Below, in pieces: positions 4,331 through 13,300 of a DNA stretch of 17,966 nt. Location: contig CAJTYN010000049.1 in assembly GCA_910584115.1 (NCBI GenBank), positions 1-17,966 of the forward strand. The letters run 5' to 3'. Source of the stretch: an uncultured Lachnospiraceae bacterium. Its GTDB lineage: Bacteria > Bacillota > Clostridia > Lachnospirales > Lachnospiraceae. Both the position numbers and the translations under genes were made by a program. A model generated the notes under the pieces. It saw only the letters and a list, made by a program, of their open reading frames with translations. It was not told where the DNA came from and did no database searches. Each line of letters opens with the position of its first letter. Position 1 is the first letter of the stretch.

Positions 4331-6421
4331 ATGTTATCCATACCTTCCGCAGTCTTACCAACACAAGAGTATCATCTGATGCCCCTGGATACGATCAGCG
4401 GTTTTGAGGTGCGCCCCGGGCTTTACGAGATGCACGGCGCCACCGCCCTCTCAGCCAACGCGGTAAATTTCACAGTGCATTCCCGGCATGCCACTTCCTG
4501 CGAGCTGCTCCTCTTCCACAGAGAAGAAGAGGAACCTTTTGCCGTCCTGCCATTTCCGGCCAGCTACCGCATCGGGGACGTATTCTCCATGATCGTCTTC
4601 AGACTGAACGTGGCAGATTTTGAATACGCCTATCGGCTGGACGGGCCGTACGATCCGGAGAGCGGCATCATCTTTGACCGGACGAAGATCCTGCTGGATC
4701 CCTATGCCAAAGCGGTCACCGGACAGCGCATCTGGGGACAGAACCCCAACGACTCCTACCGGGCCAGGGTCGTCCTGAACAACTTTGACTGGGGAAAAGC
4801 CCCCCGCCCCCTGCTGCCCATGCAGGACCTGATCATCTACGAACTGCATGTCCGCGGATTTACCATGCACGGCTCCTCCGGCGTCGTACACCCCGGCACC
4901 TTCTCCGGGATCAGGGAGAAGATCCCGTACCTGAAAGAACTGGGGATCACCGCCGTGGAACTGATGCCCATCTTCGAATTTGACGAGACGATGGACGTGC
5001 GGGAAGTGGACGGCGAGAGGCTCCTGGATTTCTGGGGCTACAATACGGTGAGCTTTTTCGCGCCCAACACCAGCTACGCCGCCGAAGACGAATACAATCA
5101 CGAAGGATATGAACTAAAATCACTGATCAAGGAGCTGAATGAAAACGGGATCGAGGTCTTCCTGGACGTGGTGTTCAACCACACAGCCGAGGGCAATGAG
5201 CGCGGGCCCTTCTTCTGCTTCAAAGGTTTTGACAACAACATCTACTACATGCTCACCCCCAACGGACAGTATTACAATTTCAGCGGATGCGGGAACACAC
5301 TGAACTGCAACCATCCCATCGTCCAGCAGCTGATCCTGGAATGTCTCCACTATTGGGTGACCGATTACAGGATCAACGGGTTCCGCTTCGACCTGGCCAG
5401 CATCCTGGGCCGGGATACCAACGGACTGCCCATCCAGAACGCCCCCCTGCTGGAGAGTCTGGCCTTCGATCCCGTCTTAAGTGATGTCAAACTGATCGCG
5501 GAAGCCTGGGACGCGGGCGGCCTGTATCAGGTGGGCAGCTTCCCTGCCTGGAACCGCTGGGCCGAATGGAACGGACTGTACCGGGACGATCTGCGCAGTT
5601 TCTTAAAAGGAGACTACTGGGTGGCTCCCGCGGTGGCGAATCGGATCAGCGGCTCCATGGATCTGTACTCAGGGCAATACCGGGGCTACAATTCGTCCAT
5701 CAATTTCATCACCTGCCACGACGGATTTTCCCTGCACGATCTGTACAGCTACAACGAAAAGCACAACCAGGCCAACGGCTGGGACAACACCGACGGGGCC
5801 AATGATAACCGGAGCTGGAACTGCGGTGTCGAGGGGGAAACGGACGACCCGCAGGTCAATGCCCTGCGCCTGCGCCTGATGAAAAACGCCATAGCCGTGC
5901 TCATGTGCAGCCGCGGGACACCCATGTTCCTGGCCGGGGATGAATTTGGCGACACACGTTTCGGGAACAACAATCCTTATTGTCAGGACAACGAGATCTC
6001 CTGGCTGGACTGGTCTTTATTGGATAAGAACCGAGAATTATTCGAGCATTTTAAATCCATGATCCAGTTCAGAAAAGATCACTGCAGCATCCGTGGAGGC
6101 GCCTTACCAAGCTCCATGCATTTCCCGATGATCAGCACCCACGGCAACCGCCCCGGGGATCCGATCACCAGCGATTCCAAAGTGGTCTGTATATTCTACG
6201 CCTCCAAGAAGGAGCACTCCTCCCGGGATGACCTGGTGTACATGGCCATCAACGCCCACTGGGAAGACCAGCAGATCTGGCTGCCTCCGCTGCCAAGACC
6301 CTACGCATGGGAGCTGGCCGTCTATACAGACACCCTCGATCCACGGCCTCTTTCCGAAGATACGATGCGCATGGGTCCCCGCACGGTGGCCGTCTTCGAG
6401 GCAAAGACACGGATGATGTAA
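4331..6421 (+). CDS. glgX: Glycogen debranching enzyme, isoamylase type (GH13)
   Basis: This 696-residue enzyme hydrolyses alpha-1,6 branches in glycogen or limit dextrins. An N-terminal CBM48-like beta domain (about residues 15-115, GATALSANAVNFTVHSR) precedes the GH13 barrel. Conserved strands are visible: DVVFNH (Asp279), GFRFDLAS with nucleophile Asp354, LIAEAWDAGG with acid/base Glu391, and TCHDGFSLHD with transition-state residues His463-Asp464. A C-terminal beta domain ends the protein. Its length is close to GlgX/TreX enzymes. Starts at 4295, 4313, 4331 and 4379 are all in frame. I prefer 4331, which has AGG eight bases upstream and lies after the candidate promoter. Terminators on both sides make the gene a single unit. 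Glycogen turnover often accompanies sporulation in Firmicutes. Confidence 0.93.
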   Translation: MLSIPSAVLPTQEYHLMPLDTISGFEVRPGLYEMHGATALSANAVNFTVHSRHATSCELLLFHREEEEPFAVLPFPASYRIGDVFSMIVFRLNVADFEYAYRLDGPYDPESGIIFDRTKILLDPYAKAVTGQRIWGQNPNDSYRARVVLNNFDWGKAPRPLLPMQDLIIYELHVRGFTMHGSSGVVHPGTFSGIREKIPYLKELGITAVELMPIFEFDETMDVREVDGERLLDFWGYNTVSFFAPNTSYAAEDEYNHEGYELKSLIKELNENGIEVFLDVVFNHTAEGNERGPFFCFKGFDNNIYYMLTPNGQYYNFSGCGNTLNCNHPIVQQLILECLHYWVTDYRINGFRFDLASILGRDTNGLPIQNAPLLESLAFDPVLSDVKLIAEAWDAGGLYQVGSFPAWNRWAEWNGLYRDDLRSFLKGDYWVAPAVANRISGSMDLYSGQYRGYNSSINFITCHDGFSLHDLYSYNEKHNQANGWDNTDGANDNRSWNCGVEGETDDPQVNALRLRLMKNAIAVLMCSRGTPMFLAGDEFGDTRFGNNNPYCQDNEISWLDWSLLDKNRELFEHFKSMIQFRKDHCSIRGGALPSSMHFPMISTHGNRPGDPITSDSKVVCIFYASKKEHSSRDDLVYMAINAHWEDQQIWLPPLPRPYAWELAVYTDTLDPRPLSEDTMRMGPRTVAVFEAKTRMM

Positions 6422-6435
6422 AAAGACCGCAGCAT

Positions 6436-6473
6436 AAAAGGGAGCGCGGATCTGATCCACACGCTCCCTTTTT
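6436..6473. terminator. Bidirectional terminator between glgX and the DUF445 gene
   Basis: AAAAGGGAGCG (6436-6446) pairs with CGCTCCCTTTT (6462-6472), and the loop contains a further GGATC/GATCC pairing. T-runs follow on both strands, so it can serve the convergent glgX and DUF445 genes. Confidence 0.85.
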
Positions 6474-6478
6474 CATAT

Positions 6479-7378
6479 CTAAAAAAATATATTGACGATC
6501 CCGATCACGAACCCGATCAGCGCCCCCAGATCCACGATCGTATTCAGCTCCTTCTTCATCACAGACAAGACCAGTTCCTCGATCTCCAGGACATCCATCT
6601 GCCGCACTTTCTCTTCCACCATCTCCCGGATGGGGAATCGATCCGCAAGGTCGGATACTTTCTCCCGCACGATACGCGTATAGGCATTCTCGATCATGGC
6701 CCGTATCTTATCCGGTGTGGCCCCTGTCGTCTCCATCAACTCCCCGAGACTCTTCTCTTCCAGGTCTGCCACCTGCCCATCGATCACCGGGAACAAAAGC
6801 TCCCTGCTGTTCTGCTGCACGTAGCGTTCCACATAGACACCGATATGGGACGTGATCCCTTCGATCAGTTCATCACTGATCATCCGCTCAAAGAGCGTGC
6901 CCTGCAGTTTCTCTTTGATGACTCGCTTGCTCTCCTCATTGATCAGGCCGGTGATGTCCATCTCAGAGAGGCCCGCCTGGATCTTTTCGCATAATAAACC
7001 TTCCAGATGCTCCTTCTCTGCCTCGTACACGGATACGGACACATGCTCCAGCAGCAGATCCCTGACCGCGGACTCCCGCTGCTCTTCGCCGCAGAGCACA
7101 TCCATCAGGGAATCCACCACCACCTGCCGGACCTCGTCGCTGAAAAAGATCTTCTCCAGATCCTCCTTTGTCAGCAGATTTTCACCCACGGCCACACCCA
7201 GGGCTCTGGCCAGCCTGTCCTTTCCCTTGGGTATGATCCCCGGTGTAAAGGGGAGCCTGACGCCGCCTACCCGCACCTCGTGGAGCGGACGAAAGAGCAT
7301 CTTGACCGCGATAAAATTTGTAAGATAGCCGATGACAGCCCCGATCAGGGGACCTGCGATCATACTGATAATGTCCAT
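6479..7378 (-). CDS. DUF445 family membrane protein (YheB-like)
   Basis: A 299-residue protein with the DUF445 signature. The N-terminal hydrophobic segment IGAVIGYLTNFIAVKMLFRP (about residues 13-32) is followed by LPFTPGIIPKGKDRLA, typical of the family. The middle is helical and charged. A second hydrophobic segment at the extreme C-terminus (LGALIGFVIGIVNIFF) would return the chain to the membrane. The molecular function is not established. A relative, YheB of Bacillus subtilis, is longer (about 377 residues), so this is a short version. The start is supported by AGGTGATC just upstream of ATG. The gene lies 62 bp after the NlpC/P60 gene with a hairpin between them, and may be cotranscribed with it. 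Confidence 0.85.
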   Translation of the reverse strand: MDIISMIAGPLIGAVIGYLTNFIAVKMLFRPLHEVRVGGVRLPFTPGIIPKGKDRLARALGVAVGENLLTKEDLEKIFFSDEVRQVVVDSLMDVLCGEEQRESAVRDLLLEHVSVSVYEAEKEHLEGLLCEKIQAGLSEMDITGLINEESKRVIKEKLQGTLFERMISDELIEGITSHIGVYVERYVQQNSRELLFPVIDGQVADLEEKSLGELMETTGATPDKIRAMIENAYTRIVREKVSDLADRFPIREMVEEKVRQMDVLEIEELVLSVMKKELNTIVDLGALIGFVIGIVNIFF

Positions 7379-7394
7379 CCGATCACCTCATTTA

Positions 7395-7432
7395 GGACAA
7401 CACCCGCGCATCGCCTGACGCAGGTGCTGTCC
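7395..7432. other. Intergenic hairpin between the NlpC/P60 and DUF445 genes
   Basis: GGACAACACCCGCG (7395-7408) and CGCAGGTGCTGTCC (7419-7432) form a 14-bp stem with two wobble pairs and a 10-base loop. No T-run follows on the minus strand, so it is not a classic terminator. It could attenuate transcription or protect mRNA ends. Confidence 0.55.
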
Positions 7433-7440
7433 CTCTATGA

Positions 7441-9273
7441 TCAATCTAATCGTGCACTTTTATTGGGATCTTCTTCTGCCACTGCCTGCTGCAGAACACT
7501 CTTCTTATTGGCAGCTTCCAAGAGCTCTGCTTTCTTCTTGCCTTTCTCCGCCCTCAGCTCCTCCAGTGTGGGGTAGACTGTCGGCCTGCGGATATAACGG
7601 AAGCTGGCGGAATACGCCTCGCCCACGGTCACGCCGTTCTGGCTCCCTGAGCAATGGACCGCGATCCAGTCACCATTGCTGGATCTTCCTACCAAGATCC
7701 CCACATGGTTGTCGCTGCCGGCCTCCGGCCCTCTCTGGAAGACCAAGTCGCCTGCCTGCGCTTCTTTCGCCTGGATCGTCTCCGCCCGGTTCCATTGGTC
7801 AGAGGTCCCGTGGCCCACCTTGTCTTCTATGTCCGTGTCCTGGTATCCATTATTGAACGCCCAGTCCACAAAGCCGCTACAATCCAATCCATAAGCGCGT
7901 ATCCGGCCTGTGGTGGAGCTTCCCTCCGAGCTGACCTTCGCAGCGCTGCCCCAGCGGTCATCCCAGCCCAGCACGGAGGATTTGCCGCCCCAGAAATAAG
8001 CCACTTTTCCTACCAGACTGTAGCCGGCCTGGATCACGGAGACTCTCTCTTCTGACACTTCCTCCCCGGCGCTCTGGCGGATAAACCCTTTTGCCGCCGT
8101 GATCGTCGCGCACAGGAGCGCGCAGTCCTGACCTGCATATTTCCGCAATGTCTTTATCTCAGCCTTCGTCAGTTCGCTCTTATGTGCCTTGATGTAGTCT
8201 TCCACATGCATGCCTTTATAATCGACAAGGGCGATGTTCTTCTTATCCCGCTCCAACGCGTTCATCTCCGCGAAGATCGCGGACAATGCCTCTTTGGATG
8301 AGCCATTCATCTTAAAAGACTTCTTGCCTTCCCGGGCCTGCTCCATCACATAGACAGCCAGGATATCCTGCCAATTATGTACCAGATACTCGTCTTCTTC
8401 ATCTAATTTATTGGCCTTGATGTACTCTTCCTCGACCTCATCCATCACATCCTCGAATTTCTCACTGAACGTCAGGGAATACTCGGACTTCAGCTGTTTC
8501 AGGTAAAAAGTACGTCCGGCTTTCAGGTTGATCACATGTGTCGCGGAGGAGATCATCGTCGCGGGACCCTCGATGACCGAACCCTGGTTCCCAGACTCCT
8601 CCGCGTTCCTGTTCGGATCCACAAGGCCATTTGCGCTGGGTGTCAGGGGCGTCTGCGCCTCCTTTAACTGCGCCAGCATCTCCTCGGCGGCCACCAGATC
8701 GCCGTAATTGCTGACCTGCGCCTTCTGCTCTCCATTCAGAGCCTCATACGCGCCCCTGGCGCTCAGGATCGCGCCTTCTTTCTCTAACGTCACCTCACCG
8801 ATCGCTTGGATCGCTGCGATCACCTGCTCGACATCTGCGTCGTTCTTTATCTCTCCGTTCCCGTTCCCATCTATGGGCTTATCTCCGCCTTCGTCGGTCG
8901 GGATCCCGGTGATATCGCCCTCGCCCGGTATGCCGGTAGGCTCAGGTGTCTGTGTGGGCTCAGGTGTCTGTGTCGGTGCGACCGTCTCCGGCGGACTGGG
9001 GATGAACGTTGGCTCCACCGTCGGTCCGACGGTCGGTCCCACTGTCGGCTCGACGGTCGGTTCCGGTGTGATCACCGGCTCTTCCGTCGGTTCCGGCACG
9101 GTCGGTCCATCTGTTATATCCGGCTCAGGCACTGTATCTTCAGAGGTCCCGGGCATCCATACGTCCCCGGAGTCACTTCCCGGCTCACTGGCGAGCGCAC
9201 TGTAACTGCCGGACATGACCATGGCTGATATCAATGTTATGCACAGTATCTTCCTGATAAGATTATTTTTCAT
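7441..9273 (-). CDS. Secreted NlpC/P60 peptidoglycan hydrolase with Pro/Thr-rich stalk
   Basis: A 610-residue exported protein. The signal peptide is clear: KNNLIRKILCITLISAMVMS, with cleavage after ALA near residue 29. Residues about 40-140 form a Pro/Thr/Glu-rich repeat region (PTVGPTVGPTV, TPEPTQ repeats), likely extended across the wall. A helical module around 150-210 (ALNGEQKAQVSNYGDL) resembles small repeats of Gram-positive surface proteins. The C-terminal NlpC/P60 domain (about 420-575) has catalytic Cys465 (GLDCSGF), His523 (DNHVGILVG) and His540 (VHCSGS). Such enzymes cut the D-Glu-diamino acid bond of stem peptides. A short Lys/Glu-rich tail follows, with no sortase motif. The central part (about 230-420) is not recognised. 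AAGGGAG lies about 12 bases before the ATG. Confidence 0.88.
   Translation of the reverse strand: MKNNLIRKILCITLISAMVMSGSYSALASEPGSDSGDVWMPGTSEDTVPEPDITDGPTVPEPTEEPVITPEPTVEPTVGPTVGPTVEPTFIPSPPETVAPTQTPEPTQTPEPTGIPGEGDITGIPTDEGGDKPIDGNGNGEIKNDADVEQVIAAIQAIGEVTLEKEGAILSARGAYEALNGEQKAQVSNYGDLVAAEEMLAQLKEAQTPLTPSANGLVDPNRNAEESGNQGSVIEGPATMISSATHVINLKAGRTFYLKQLKSEYSLTFSEKFEDVMDEVEEEYIKANKLDEEDEYLVHNWQDILAVYVMEQAREGKKSFKMNGSSKEALSAIFAEMNALERDKKNIALVDYKGMHVEDYIKAHKSELTKAEIKTLRKYAGQDCALLCATITAAKGFIRQSAGEEVSEERVSVIQAGYSLVGKVAYFWGGKSSVLGWDDRWGSAAKVSSEGSSTTGRIRAYGLDCSGFVDWAFNNGYQDTDIEDKVGHGTSDQWNRAETIQAKEAQAGDLVFQRGPEAGSDNHVGILVGRSSNGDWIAVHCSGSQNGVTVGEAYSASFRYIRRPTVYPTLEELRAEKGKKKAELLEAANKKSVLQQAVAEEDPNKSARLD
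8939..8974 (-). repeat. Tandem 18-bp repeat encoding the TPEPTQ stalk
   Basis: Two nearly identical 18-bp units (8939-8956, 8957-8974) differ in the last base and encode Pro/Thr/Gln/Glu stalk residues. Degenerate PTV repeats at about 9010-9060 continue the low-complexity region. Such repeats can vary in number between strains. Confidence 0.7.
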
Positions 9274-9297
9274 TCTGCTTCAAGACTCCCTTCTTTC

Positions 9298-9332
9298 CTG
9301 GTGTACCGTTCATTCCTGGTGCCGTACACCAG
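9298..9332. promoter_or_regulatory. Perfect 9-bp inverted repeat in the leader of the NlpC/P60 gene
   Basis: CTGGTGTAC (9298-9306) and GTACACCAG (9324-9332) are separated by 17 bases, between the promoter and the start codon. It may be an RNA hairpin or an operator. No T-run follows. Confidence 0.5.
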
Positions 9333-9388
9333 ACATCCGCACCTTATCTCTATATAAAAAGCAACCCACTATACATGATCATTGATAT

Positions 9389-9417
9389 ATTCTACCACAA
9401 AGCATTTCTGAAATCAA
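9389..9417 (-). promoter_or_regulatory. Sigma-A-like promoter of the NlpC/P60 gene
   Basis: The minus strand reads TTGATT (9417-9412), exactly 17 bases, then TAGAAT (9394-9389, 5 of 6). The start point would be near 9382, giving a leader of about 110 bases that contains the inverted repeat at 9298-9332. Confidence 0.6.
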
Positions 9418-9478
9418 CCGCCCGGAGCACATCGTCACGGAATTTTCACATATCCGACTGGCCGCCTGAGCATCCCGA

Positions 9479-10240
9479 TCACTTCCATTTCAATGAGTAG
9501 GCGCCCGTTGTGTTCTTAATGCCCGACATCCGTTTGATCTTCAGATAATATGTACCTTTGGGGATCACGCTCGGCGTTGTCCATGTGCGGGTCGTATTCA
9601 TCAGGTAGCCTCTATTATCTGTCATGCGGATGTTCCGATCCGCGGGCAGGAGTTCCAGCTCCACACCGTTATTCGCCCGCGCGCCGAAGGAAAAGACTAT
9701 TCTCTTGCTGGTCGGTACGGTGAACTTATACCAATCTGTCTTCCCGCCTTTTTCACCCATGAGCAAGAGTCCCCATACCGTCTTATTCCGGGCGATCTTT
9801 CTCGCGCTGGAACGGGACGTGCCGCTCTTTTCTGAGACAGCCTTGAAGCTGTATCTCAGCTTGTAATGGAAATCTTTGACCCGGACAAAATATGTTCCCT
9901 TCTTCACCGCCACATAGTTCCGGAAATCATTCGAACTGCTCAGATAGATCTCTTCTGACTGCATCGCTTTCTTCTTGCTGTTGCACATCAGCAGCCTCAC
10001 CGGATATTTTCCGTTGGAGTACGGCAGATATCCATAGCCGCTAAAAGTGATGTACCCGGCTTTTGGGATCTTGATCTTATGGTATACGGTCTGTGACGTG
10101 TCCCTCGAACTGTCTACATGCCATTTGTTCGGTGACAGGTTCACGACTCTTGTCGCCGCCGATACGCTCGTCGCCCCCAGCATCATCGCAAAGACGAACA
10201 TCACCGCCAGCAGGCTCCACATCTTCTTTTTGTTTTTCAT
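9479..10240 (-). CDS. Secreted protein of unknown function, PPC-like beta domains
   Basis: A 253-residue exported protein. From ATG 10240 the signal peptide is KNKKKMWSLLAVMFVFAMML followed by a cleavage region at VSA-A. AAGGA lies eight bases upstream, so this start is preferred over the in-frame ATG at 10285. The mature part reads as two beta-rich repeats, each ending in a pattern like KKGTYFVRVKD or PKGTYYLKIKR, with DWYKFTVP between. This resembles bacterial pre-peptidase C-terminal (PPC) domains, which are extracellular adhesion or stability modules. No enzyme motif is seen. It is basic and Tyr/Lys-rich. The next gene on the same strand is the secreted NlpC/P60 protein 205 bp downstream with its own promoter, so the two may act at the same surface but are probably separate transcripts. 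Confidence 0.72.
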   Translation of the reverse strand: MKNKKKMWSLLAVMFVFAMMLGATSVSAATRVVNLSPNKWHVDSSRDTSQTVYHKIKIPKAGYITFSGYGYLPYSNGKYPVRLLMCNSKKKAMQSEEIYLSSSNDFRNYVAVKKGTYFVRVKDFHYKLRYSFKAVSEKSGTSRSSARKIARNKTVWGLLLMGEKGGKTDWYKFTVPTSKRIVFSFGARANNGVELELLPADRNIRMTDNRGYLMNTTRTWTTPSVIPKGTYYLKIKRMSGIKNTTGAYSLKWK

Positions 10241-10334
10241 AACATCATTCCTTTCCATAAAGCACTTTGCGCCTACATGTATCATTGTACTATAATATAG
10301 GTAAAAAGGCCATAGGTTTTACAACCTTTTGCAC

Positions 10335-10362
10335 AAAAATGACGCCGACTCTCGCCGGCGCC
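10335..10362 (-). terminator. Terminator of the pyruvate:ferredoxin oxidoreductase gene
   Basis: On the minus strand GGCGCCG and CGGCGTC (plus 10356-10362 and 10341-10347) form a GC-rich stem around an 8-base loop, followed by A and TTTTT. It lies about 20 bases after the nifJ stop. Confidence 0.8.
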
Positions 10363-10381
10363 ACGTAAAGCTCATTTTTTT

Positions 10382-13300
10382 CTATTCCTGTCCACTGTAC
10401 AGAGTGATCAGTTTCTTCAGATATGCATATCTTTCTTTTGCCTGGTTCTCGGACATCTCGAACAGCTTGGCTGCTTTCTCCGGGTTGGAGCGTTTCAGGG
10501 AGTTGTAACGCACTTCCCCATCCAGGAAATCCTGATAACTTTCTGTCGGCTCTTTGCTGTCCAGGATGAATGCGTCTTTGCCTTCGGCCTTCAGCGCCGG
10601 GTTGAAGCGGAAGTTATGCCAGTAACCTGCTTTTACGGCCAGCTCTTCTTCTGTCTGGGCTTTGCTCATGCCCTTCTTGATGCCGTGGTTGATACACGGT
10701 GCGTAGGCGATCACCAGTGACGGGCCGGGATAGGCTTCCGCCTCTGCGATAGCTTTCACTGTCTGGTTGAAATCCGCGCCCATCGCGATCTGTGCCACAT
10801 AGACGTAGCCGTAGCTCATGGCGATGCTGGCCAGGTCTTTCTTCTTGACTTCCTTGCCGCCTGCCGCAAACTGCGCGATCGCGCCGGTCGGTGTCGCCTT
10901 GGAGGACTGTCCGCCTGTGTTGGAGTAGACCTCGGTGTCGAAGACCATGATATTGATGTCTTTTCCGCTGGCCAGTACGTGATCCAGGCCGCCGAAACCG
11001 ATATCATAAGCCCATCCGTCGCCGCCGAAGATCCACTGGGATTTCTTCCCGAGGAAATCTTTCTGCTGCAGGATCTCTTTTGCTTTGTCGCATCCGCATG
11101 CTTCCAGGGCCGCGATCAGCTTGTCCGTAGCCGCGCCGTTGGCCGCGCCGCATCCGTAAGTCTCCAGCCATTCTCTTCCGGCTGCTTTCACATCTTCATT
11201 GTTCCCGTTAGCGACTACGTCTTCCACTTTTGCCTTCAGGCCGCCGCGGATCGCATTCTGTGCCAGCAGCATGCCGTATCCGAACTCTGCCGCGTCCTCA
11301 AACAGGGAATTGGACCATGCGGGGCCATGTCCCTGAGCGTTTGCCGCATACGGTGTGGACGGTGAGGAGTTGCCCCAGATGGAGGAACATCCTGTGGCGT
11401 TGGCAATATACATCCGGTCACCGAACAGCTGTGTGATCAGTTTCGCATACGGTGTCTCCCCGCATCCTGCGCAGGCTCCGGAGAATTCCAGCAGCGGGCG
11501 TTTGAACTGGCTGCCCTTTACGGTCGCCTCTTTGAACTTCGCGACGACTTCCGGTTTTTCCGGTTTGTGTACGCCGTATGTGAAGTATTTCTGCTGTCCC
11601 GCGTTGGCTTCCATATTTTCCATGGCCAGCGCCTTCGCACCTTTCTTTCCTGGGCACACGTTCACACATGAACCGCATCCTGTACAGTCGTACACAGATA
11701 CTGTGATGGCGAACTTGTATCCGTCCATCCCTGTCATGGCCAGTGTCTGCATCCCTTCCGGCGCCTGGGCCGCTTCTTCCTCGTTCAGCGCCAGCGGGCG
11801 GATGACCGCGTGCGGACATACATAGGAACAGCGGTTACACTGGATACAGTTTTCCGGTTTCCAGACGGGAACGTCCACCGCGATCCCGCGTTTCTCGTAA
11901 GCAGCCGTACCGGAAGGCGTCGTGCCGTCCACATAATCCTTGAACGCGGATACGGGCAGGGTGTTCCCTTCCTGGGCGTTTACTTTTACCTGGATATTAT
12001 TTACGAAGTCTACGACTTCTTTTCTTCCGTGTTTTGCCTGCGGCGCAGCCAGACCTTCGTCCGCAGCGCTCTTCCAGCTCTCCGGAACCTGGATCTCTAC
12101 CACCTGTTTTGCGCCCGCGTCGATCGCGTCGTAGTTCATCTGGACGATCGCGTCGCCTTTCCTGCCGTAAGTCGCTTTCGCAGCGGCTTTCATCAGCTCG
12201 ATGGCATGCTCTTCCGGGATGATGTTGGCCAGTTTGAAGAATGCGGACTGCAGGACTGTGTTGATCCGGCCGCCCAGTCCGATCTCTTTACCGATCTTGA
12301 TACCGTCGATCACATAGAACTTGATGTTGTGGTCCGCGATGAACGCTTTCACCTGGCCGGGCAGATGCTCTTCGATCCCGTCCATATCCCACGGGCAGTT
12401 CAAAAGGAACGTACCGCCGTCTACCAGTTCTTCCACCATATGGTATTTCCGCACATAAGACGGGTTGTGGCAGGCCACGAAGTCCGCTTTGTGGATCAGG
12501 TATGTGGATTTGATCGGCTTCTTCCCGAATCTCAGGTGGGACATGGTGACGCCGCCTGATTTCTTGGAGTCGTAATCAAAGTATGCCTGTGCATACATAT
12601 CTGTGTTATCACCGATGATCTTGATGGAGTTCTTATTCGCGCCTACCGTACCGTCGGCGCCCAGGCCCCAGAATTTGCAGTTGATCGTCCCTTCCGGCGT
12701 GGTCACCAGAGGAGCGCCTGTCTCCAGGGAGAGTCCTGTCACATCGTCCACGATACCGATGGTGAACGGTGACTTGCTGCTGTTCTCATAGACGGCCACG
12801 ATCTGCGCCGGTGTGGTATCCTTGGATCCCAGTCCGTAACGTCCGGTGAATACAGGTGTATCTTTGAAAGCCGTTCCTCTCAGGGCCGCGACCACATCCA
12901 GATACAACGGCTCGCCCAGAGCGCCCGGCTCTTTCGTACGGTCTAAGACGGTGATCTGTTTTACGGAAGCCGGGATGGCTCCTACCAGGGCTTTGGCTGA
13001 GAACGGCCTGTACAGGCGCACCTTGATCACGCCGACTTTCTTACCGGCAGCGGTCAGATAGTCGATCGTCTCTTCGATCGTATCACATACGGAACCCATG
13101 GCGATGATCACATGCTCTGCGTCCGCGGCGCCGTAGTAATTGAACAGCTTATAATCTGTCCCGATCTTCGCGTTTACCTTGTCCATGTATTCCTGTACGA
13201 TGGCCGGCAGTGCGTCATAGTACGGATTACATGCCTCTCTGGCCTGGAAGAAGATATCCGGGTTCTGAGCGGATCCTCTCTGGCAGGGATGGTTCGGGTT

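Noticed and set aside
7381..7440. Rho-independent terminator after the NlpC/P60 gene
   Set aside because: The stem is good but no T-run follows on either strand, so it is listed only as a hairpin.
8880..9120. CRISPR-like or regulatory repeat array
   Set aside because: The repeats are in frame, irregular and encode the Pro/Thr stalk of the secreted hydrolase; no spacers of constant length.
10241..10334. Promoter for the secreted PPC-like gene (TTGTAA with TATATT or TATTAT)
   Set aside because: AT-rich with partial -10 matches, but spacings are 19 bases or more and no clear -35 fits, so it is not listed as a feature.
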